A DNA stretch of 64,000 bases from Monoplex corrugatus (taxonomy: Eukaryota; Mollusca; Gastropoda; Littorinimorpha; Ranellidae): NCBI GenBank assembly GCA_030674185.1, contig CM060315.1, positions 90,895,618 through 90,959,617 of the forward strand, in the 5' to 3' direction. The translations under genes and the position numbers were made by a program. Of this stretch, positions 57,129 to 64,000 are shown in pieces (the stretch's first letter is position 1; the number at the start of each line of letters is the position of its first letter). Under the pieces are notes generated by a model that was given only the letters and a program-made list of their open reading frames with translations, was not told the origin of the DNA and ran no database searches.

Positions 57129-60100
57129 TCATCATCATCATCAGGTGCCCTGCCGCATGGCGTTGGCGATCATGGACTTCCTTCTGTCTCTGTCTCTTGT
57201 TGCCTCAAGCATTTATTCCACCCTCGTTCACTTCAGCCACTCTGCAAGTCCGTCCAGCATTTTCTCCTTGGGTCTACCTGGTGCTCTCTTTCCCTCCAGC
57301 TTTACCGTTGTGACAGGTGCTCCAAACCCCCTTTCCTCATAAAATGGCCTACAAATGTTGCCTGTCTTTTCCTAATCTTCCTTATGAGTGATCTACTTGT
57401 GTCTGCTTCCATGAAAACTGTCTCATTTGTTTTCTTTGCTGTCCATGGAACTCTCAACATTCTTCTTAGAAACCACATCCCGGCTGCCTCAATCTTCTGG
57501 CTTTCCTTGTTGACTGTCCACACCTCACAACCGTATAACAGTATTGGTTCTATATAACATTCAAGAACTCTTTTCCTGATGTTAATTGATGGGAATTTGT
57601 TGGTAAGAATGCTTGTCATCTTCTTGAATACTGTTTTGGCTTGGTCGATTCTGCTGGCGATTTCTGATGTGCATCTGCCGTCTGATGAAATGATCGTTCC
57701 CAAGTATTTAAACTTATCGACCTGTCTCAAGGTTGTGCCGTTTGCTGTTATTTTGCATGACGGGATTTCATGTATTTTTTACTGATCACCATAACTTCAG
57801 TCTTCCTGCTGTTTAGTTCCAACCCCTTACCTTTGCTTTCTATTTCTAGTATATTCACAAGGTTTTCTAGGTCCCTTTCATTTTCTGCAATTAGCACGGT
57901 GACATTTGCGTATCGAATGTTGTTTATCATTTTCCTCCAACCTTTAATCCAGGGTCTACTAGGTTTCTCAGATGTTTTCGCTGTGATCTGGTGACAAAAC
58001 ACAACCCTGTCTGACTCCTCTTTTTATGTTTTGTAAAGAGCTTATATCGTTTTCTATTGTCATTACGCCTGTTTGTTCCCAGTACATATGTCTGATTATT
58101 CGTAGATCCTTTCCATCAACATTGAGTCTCTCCAGTTGGTTGATCAGTTCTTCATGTCTTACCCGATCGAAAGCCTAGTTTAATCAACAAAGCATAAATA
58201 CAAATCCTTATTCATCTTGATTGACCTCTCTATGATAGTTTTTAGGATGTACGTATATGGCATTAATAGTTCCTTTCCCTTCGACAAATCCACACTGTTC
58301 TTCTGCTATTTCTCTTTTGATTCTATTCTCTGTCCTCATCATGATTATTCTTAACAGGATTTTCGTTACATGATTCATCAAACTGATTGTACGACGGAGT
58401 TAGCATTCTATATCCCCTGTCTTCTTTGGAAGTGCAATAAAAATTCATTTTGACATATCTTTGGGATTTTTCCAGTGTCGTAAATTTCATTCAGGAGGAC
58501 TGTTACTTTTTCAACGCCAAATTCCTCCAGGGCTTCAATCATCTCCGTAGTAATGTTGTCTGGTCCTGGGGCTTTTCCTGGTTTCATCTTTTTCAGTGCT
58601 GCTCTAACTTCATCTTTCATTATGGGTGGTCCTTCAAAGTTCTTTCTTATAATGTGTTCTTCGTTTCTGTCATCCTCAAAAGGTCTTTAATGTACTCTCC
58701 CCATCTGTCTAATATTTTGTTCTTTTTCCATGATAAGCGTGCCGTCTTTCGATTTTAAGCAACCAGTTGATGTGCATGTATTTTTCCTGTGGACAATTTC
58801 TTCAATTCGTCTGTACATACCCTGAGGATCTGTTTTGTGTCAGTCTTCTATTTCCTTGCATTTTGTTTTCAGCCAAGCTTCCTTAGCTTCATTGCACCTA
58901 TTCCTGATTTCTTTGTTTATCTTCTAGTATATCTCCTCGTTTCTCTTTGCCTTCCTCCTTTCCTCCATCATGCCCAAAATTTCTTTTGTCATCCAGTTCA
59001 GTTCTTTTCTGCTTTTCTATCTGCCTCAGGGATTTGTTCACAAGCTTCATTTATCGAATTTCTCAACTTTGTCCATTGTTCTTCACTGTCACCAACGTCT
59101 TCAAGAGCACTGAATTTGTTTTGAATCATCATCACCAGGTACCCTGCCGCATGGCGTTGGCGATCATGGACTTCCATCCATCTCTATCTCTCGTTGCCCC
59201 TAGCATCTCCCCAACCCTCCTTGTCCCCAGCCACTCTGCAAGTCCGTCCAGCATTTTCTCCCTGGGTCTACCTGATGCTCTCTTTCCCTCCAGCTTTCCC
59301 GTTGTGACCAGGTGCTCCAAATCCCCCTTCCTCATAAAATGGCCTATAAATGTTGCCTGTCTTTTCCTAATCTTCCTTATGAGTGATCTACTTGTGTCTG
59401 CCTCCATCAAGACTGTCTCGTTTGTTTTGAATATGTACATTAAATGTTTGACGTATCACTTCATCTGTCTTTAATAGTTCAATGTTTAGTTTGATGTTGC
59501 TTTTGATCTGTTTCCTTTTCCATAATTTCAGCCTAAACCTTCCCACTACAGGATTGTGGTCACTGTTGCAGCCTGCGCCTGGTAGTGTTTTTGCTGACAG
59601 CAAAAACTTTCAAAATCTTTTATTAATCAGGATGTAGTCAATCTGATTTATGGTATTATCTCCTGGACTCATCCAAGTCCATTTTCTTCTATTAGGCTGC
59701 TCCAACCAGCTGTTCCTGCTATGACCTCATTCATCTGTGCCCAGTCTACAAGTTTCCCTCCCCTTTCATTTTGTGTACGAAGGCCATGAGGTCCAACTAT
59801 ATCCTCAGCCCTATCCTGTCCCAGTTTACCATTAAAATTTCCCATTATTACTGTAAGTTCTTGTGATTTACATTGGGCCTTGGCCATCCCTAATACTTCG
59901 TAGAAGTTGTCGATGTCTTCCTGAGTACTTGCGGATGTTGATGCATACACCTGAATGATGTTGATATCAAATGGTTTGCCTCCCAATTTGACCAGCAAAA
60001 TTCTGTCGGACACAGCCCAGTATCCCTTAACTGCTTTTGATTTGTCTTTGTCCATTACGATGCCTACTTCTCTTTCATGTGAGTTACCACCAGAGTATAT

Positions 60101-60840
60101 CATTGTGTATTCTCTTGATGTTATCATGCCTGCCACCTTCCATCTCACTTCCCCTAGTCCTAAAATATTAATGTTAAGCCTTTCCATCTCCTTTTGATAT
60201 TGTATAATTTTTCCCTTCTGCAACAGTGTTCTGATGTTCCATGTTGCTATTTTAATATGTTTGAGTTTGGTCGCAGTAGCTGGCTGACGGTCTGGTGTCA
60301 CCTGCTCCGCACGATGGTCCCTACCGGACGAAGGTGCTCCACAGGAGCACCTATTTACGTCGTTATCTTCATTTTCTTTTCGTCTGTCCATCCATGAGTA
60401 TCCTGGGGAAAAAACGATGGTGGTTTCCCGTTGCCTTCCATCGGTTTCTTTACGGTCTCTCCGCTAGCCTTTGTCGTTCCCACAACCTACAAGGCAGTAG
60501 GGTGATTTTTTTTCAGGGTTAACTCCCTTAGCCTTATTCTCTCCCGAGATATCCACAAGGCAGCGGAGCTATTTACCCATAGCTTGGGGATCTGGTTCGT
60601 GGGCACCAGGGCATATCCACACGCCGACAGGCCTGTGTGCCGCACGTCTTGGGGCTAGACCTCCTCCGTGTCCCTCGAGATTTATCCTGAGTCCGTGAGG
60701 TGCTCAGTTACCGCATATCGCCATGAGGAGGCATAACGTAGGGCTTGCTGATGGAGAAGCTATCTACTGAGAGGAAGAGACTTACGCATTCTGCTCTTCT
60801 TTTTGCTGTTGACATGTGTCAACTTAGAGCTGGCTAATTT
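57129..60840 (-). mobile_element. RTE-type LINE copy A8, near full length
   Basis: Antisense. GATGATGATGATGA tail at 57129-57143; 5' UTR to about 60840 (matches copy A4). Endonuclease frame 59669-60391: IKIATWNIRTLLQKGKIIQY, ILGLGEVRWKVAG, VYASTSASTQEDIDNFYEVL, VIMGNFNGKLG (D of GDFN lost) and NERGGKLVDWAQMNEVI. Linker to 58408-58620 (KMKPGKAPGPDNITTEMIEA). RT with YANVTVLIAEN (both catalytic D lost). C-terminal frame 57302-57730 (ECYIEPILLYGCEVWTVNKE). A second RTE 3' end is nested at 59127-59420. Confidence 0.9.
59127..59420 (-). mobile_element. RTE-type LINE copy A9 nested in A8
   Basis: Short 3' end: GGTGATGATGAT tail, then NAMRQGT, DRDGWKSMIANAM, RPREKMLDGLAEWLGTRRVG, GKLEGKRASGRPREKML, RKRQATFIGHFMRKGDLEHL and KTNETVLMEADTSRSL. 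Flanked by TTTGTTTTGAAT at 59115-59126 and 59421-59432. Part of the right copy could be element sequence (microhomology). Confidence 0.87.
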
Positions 60841-61074
60841 GAACCACGATAAAGAGAGTATACTGAACCAATAATTTACAAGAAGTCTACGTTTGACTAA
60901 ACGTGCTATTTTTAAAAATTCTTGAAAATTTTCTTTGAGTTATTTTAGTCCCTCTTGTGGAGTTATCAACGCACAAGCTTTTGAAGCAAACCTGCATGCC
61001 TTTTATTTTTCATTTAGTTAGTAAGCAAGGTTATCATATAGGTCTTTGCCTTAAATGGAGAAAAGGTTACTCAC
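60841..61074. other. Intron between A8 and exon a
   Basis: No recognised feature. The donor of exon a is at 61073-61074. Confidence 0.6.
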
Positions 61075-61236
61075 CTCTCAATTGCATACTGGTAGTATCT
61101 CGGATTTGGGTGAAGTGGGAAGTTCCAAAGCCACTCTTAGGAATTTCGTGTGTTTGGATCCAGTTTCCACAAGCGTACTGGTAGAAATCCTCACAGGGAT
61201 CGGCTGCTTTATTCATCGACTGGATCATCTTGGAAG
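61075..61236 (-). CDS. M13 peptidase exon a: N-terminal DPCEDFYQYACGNW
   Basis: This is the most upstream exon of the M13 gene seen here, 162 bp. The acceptor is ttgaacag before CTTCC and the donor is GAGAG followed by gtgagt. It reads SKMIQSMNKAADPCEDFYQY and continues with ACGNW, then about 27 more residues ending in MQLR. DPC-DFY-YACG-W is the hallmark at the start of the M13 extracellular domain, just after the membrane anchor and a short cysteine stem. The exon needs two bases from an upstream exon to complete its first codon and passes one base on to exon b. No anchor exon is recognisable between here and the window end, where a minus-strand RTE copy begins at about 61705. Confidence 0.92.
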
Positions 61237-61704
61237 CTGTTCAACACAATTTAAAATTCAATACTTACACTTGCAGCAAATACCACATTATTTCTAATTG
61301 ATCCAGATTACAATTTCAAGTACGACCCAAACATGTCGACATGTCAGCCAAAGATACGTGCTGCCTATATTCGCGTATGACCGGTAAGACATGTGGTCTT
61401 TTTTCAAGAGAGATTCGTCATACTTGGATAATTGCTTAGTATTCGCTCTATCAAAACATGCCAGCAAATATCTGGCAGAATCCTTAGGTCAGTGCAAACC
61501 CTATGAGCTGACCAGGTTTTCCAATGGTGGCAATAGGGGAACTCACAAATGTTGGAAACACATCCAGACAATAACACTTTTTGTATAATGAACTTCATCA
61601 ACGAACACTTTTTAGAGGTACGCACTAGTACTTCATTCAAAAATGCACAGAGAATTCACTGAACTATAGAAAGTAGTTAAAAAGAAGGCATCAAGGCGCG
61701 CAGA
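61237..61704. other. Intron upstream of exon a
   Basis: The membrane-anchor exon expected upstream was looked for on the minus strand; no hydrophobic exon with splice sites was found here. Confidence 0.55.
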
Positions 61705-64000
61705 TCATCATCATCATGTGCCCTGCCGCATGGCGTTGGCGACCATGGTCCTCCATACGAATCTATCCCTTGTCGCTATAAGTACATCTCCTACCCTCTC
61801 CATCCTCAGCCACCCTGCACGTCCATCCAATATTTTCTCCCTGGGTCTACCTATGTTCTCTTTCCCTCCAGCTTTCCTGTTGTGACCAGGTGCTCCAATG
61901 TCTTTACCCTCATAAAATATCCTATAAATGTTGCTTGTCTTTTCCTTATCTTCTTTACTAATGATCTTGTGTCTGCCTCCTTCAAGACTGTCTAGGTTGG
62001 GTTTTTTTTTGTTTTTTTTTTGTTTTTTGTTTTTTGTTGTTTTTTTACTGTCCATGGAACTCTCAACTTTCTTCTTAGAAACCACATTTCAGTTGCTTCA
62101 ATTTTGTTCTGACTTTGCGTGTTGACTGTCCACGCTTCACAGCTGTACAACAGTATCGGTTCTATGTAGCATTCAAGAACTCTCTCCCTGATGTTAAGTG
62201 ATAGGCATTTTTTGGTAAGAATGCATTTCATCTTCTTGAATGTTGTTTTGACTTGGCTGGCTATTTCTAATGTGCATTTGCCATCTGGTGAGATGACCAT
62301 TCCCAGATATTTAAACTTATCAACCTGTCTCAGAACTGTGCCATTTGCTTTTATTTCGCATTAAGGGATTTTTTGTTGTTGTTGTTGTTGTTTTTTACTG
62401 CTTATCGTGACTTCAGTCTCCTTGCTATGTAGCTCCAGTCATATATTTCTGCTTTCTATTTCTATTATATTCACAACATTGTGTAGGTCTTTTTCGTGGT
62501 CTGCAATTAAAACAGTGTCATTGCGTAACGAAGATTGTTTATCATATTTCTTCCAACTTAAATCCCAGGGCTTTCTTCTATGTTTTTTCATAATAGTTTC
62601 GTTGTAAAATGAAAACAAATATGGTGACAGAACACAACCCTGCCTGACCCCTCTTTTGATTTTTTGGAAAGAGCTTATATCGTTTTCTATTCTCTTTGTT
62701 GCTGTTTGTTCCCAATACTTTTTTTTTTTTATTAATTTTATATTTTTTCCATCAACATTGAGTCTTTTTAGTTGGTTGATAGTTTCTTCATGTCTTATCC
62801 AGCCGAAATCCTTGTAAAATCAACAAAACATAAAAATAAATCCCAATTTAACTGGACTGACCTCTCTATGATAGTTTATAGGACGTATATGGCATTAGTA
62901 GTTCCTTTTCCCGTCGACAAATCCACACTGTTCTTCTGCTATTTCTCTTTTGATTCTGTTCTTTGTCTTCATCATGATTATTCTTAATAGGATTTTTATT
63001 ACATGACTCATTAAGCTGATTGTACGAAGGAGTTTGCATTCTATAGGCCCAGTTTTCTCTGGAAGTGCAATGAAAAGTGATTCTGACATACCTTTTGGGG
63101 ATTTTTGCGGTGTCATAAATTTCATTTAGGAGGACTGTTATTTTTTCAATACAAAATTCTTCTAGGACCTCAATAGTTTGTTAGTGATATTGTCTGGTCG
63201 TGGGGCTTTTTCTGGTTTCACCTTTTGCAATACTACTCTAACTCTATCTTTTATTATGGGTTGTCCTTATACGTTCTATGTTATAATGTGTTCTTCGTTT
63301 TTTTGTCATCGATAAAAAGTCTTTGGTTTACTCTCCCATCTATCAAATAGTTCGTCTTTTTTCCATGATATGCGTATCATCTTTTGATTTTAAGCAAACA
63401 GTTGATGTGCATGTCTTTTCCTGTGGACAATTCTTCAATCATTCTGTACGTAACTTTGGTGGTCTCTTTTGTGTCTATCTTCTATTTCTTTGAACTTTTT
63501 TCCAACCAAGCTTCCTTAGCTTCATTGTGCCTATTCCTGATTTCCTTCTTAATCTTTTTGTCTTCTTCCTGTTTTCCCTTTGCCGTTCTCCATTTTTCCA
63601 TCAAGCCAAAGATTTCTTTTGTTATCCAGTTCTTTTTTGCTTTTCTTTCGACTTTAGGGATTTTTTCACAAGCTTCATTTATCGATTTTCTCAATTTTGT
63701 TCATTGTTCCTCACTGTCACCAACGTCCTCCAGATTACTGAATTTGTTTGGAATATGTAAATTAATTTTTGCACGGGTCCCTTCATCTGTCTTTAAGTGT
63801 CCAAGATTAAGTTTGATGTTACTTTGGTCTGTTTTCTTCTCTTTAGTTTCAGCATAAATCTTCCCACTACAGGATTGTGGTCAGTGTTGCAGTCTGCGCC
63901 TGGTAGTGTTTTTGCTATCAGTAAAGAATTTTTAAATCTTTTATTAATGATGATGTATTCAATTTGATTTTTAGTATAATCTCTTGGACTCATGTCCATT
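61705..64000 (-). mobile_element. RTE-type LINE copy A10, runs off the window
   Basis: Antisense from the GATGATGATGA tail at 61707-61718. C-terminal frame 61714-62085 (KAGGKENIGRPREKILDGRA), then 61992-62300 (VLECYIEPILLYSCEAWTVN, EMWFLRRKLRVPWT). RT region 62340-63130 is heavily decayed (REIAEEQCGFVDGK kept at 62895-63125). Linker 63482-63694. Endonuclease end 63793-63999 (LLIAKTLPGADCNTDHNPVV). T-runs at 62005-62045 and 62719-62733. Older than A7 or A3 by its number of breaks. Confidence 0.87.

Larger units (their letters stand above)
7642..61236 (-). other. M13 peptidase (neprilysin-like) gene, ten internal exons
   Basis: Ten minus-strand exons, listed separately, join into one M13-type ectodomain. 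M13 enzymes (neprilysin, endothelin-converting enzymes) are type II membrane zinc peptidases that cut short extracellular peptides. The exons run N- to C-terminal from high to low coordinates: YACGNW, then LYASCMDE, IEKLGAKPL, DFEIKLAK, MTIAQL, NW, NYML, RWKTC, WMD and IGYPEE. These motifs stand in the order usual for the family. Every junction has AG acceptors and GT donors. The signal-anchor exon should lie beyond 61236. The exons with HExxH and ExxxD zinc ligands should lie left of position 1 and are not seen. Two exons carry a one-base frame break, so a decayed paralogue or assembly error is possible. Assignment to M13 is confident; the exact subfamily is not. Confidence 0.88.

Noticed and set aside
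61404..61640. Upstream M13 exon with cysteines (GCVSNICEFPYC)
   Set aside because: No suitable splice sites or phase to exon a, and no membrane anchor; the match is weak.
61992..62085. Lysine/asparagine-rich frame with NKKKTKKN
   Set aside because: Translation of a T-run inserted in RTE copy A10, not a real domain.

Overview
This window is animal nuclear DNA. No bacterial operons, Shine-Dalgarno sites, rRNA genes or CRISPR are visible. Its backbone is one split host gene on the minus strand, buried in introns packed with LINE retrotransposons, SINEs, minisatellites and (CA)/(GT) microsatellites. The mix of LINE families, the very common (GT)n tracts and several short repeats that look like gastropod repeats suggest a mollusc, probably a gastropod. 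That assignment is inference and rests on memory of such repeats.

Host gene. Ten consecutive exons (minus strand, 61236 down to 7642) encode about 420 residues of a peptidase family M13 protein (neprilysin / endothelin-converting-enzyme type). They run from the N-terminal ectodomain signature DPCEDFYQYACGNW (exon a, 61075-61236) to IGYPEE (exon j, 7642-7731). Splice sites and phases fit from exon to exon, except for single-base frame breaks in exon c (46540-46746) and exon f (30936-31071). The signal-anchor end lies to the right of the window. The HExxH zinc catalytic half lies to the left. Introns are 1 to 8 kb.

Layout. 1-2870: 27-bp minisatellite split by a 5'-inverted RTE-type LINE. 3036-7330: LINE family C (minus), with an inverted 3' tip and a nested family B LINE. 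8612-11985: near full-length RTE-type LINE with a 5' inversion and another nested family B copy. 14210-19973: Jockey-like fragment, RTE copy split by LINE D with a 13-bp target duplication, then a deletion derivative of LINE G. 20637-21975: 3' end of a LINE with a restriction-like endonuclease, carrying a tRNA-like module downstream of its ORF. 23445-24180: 47-bp minisatellite. 25057-30905: LINE ORF1-like piece, the longest LINE B copy (catalytic core deleted), RTE pieces and a SINE. 31580-32667: LINE relic and a TTAA-flanked piggyBac-like MITE. 34268-43290: two RTE copies, a SINE and the second LINE C. 45597-46400: second copy of the endonuclease LINE with its tRNA-like module. 47250-52640: a 5.4-kb minisatellite of 35/37-bp units filling the intron between exons b and c. 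54060-64000: Jockey-like LINE, compound microsatellite, full-length RTE copy with a nested copy of its own family, and an RTE copy running off the window.

No mobile element here has an intact ORF. Most copies show twin-priming inversions, 5' truncations, internal deletions and frameshifts, so the transposon record is mainly historical. Family letters A to I are local labels. Clade names are inferred from protein motifs and were not checked by search. Element boundaries were read by eye and may be off by some tens of bases unless a target duplication is given.
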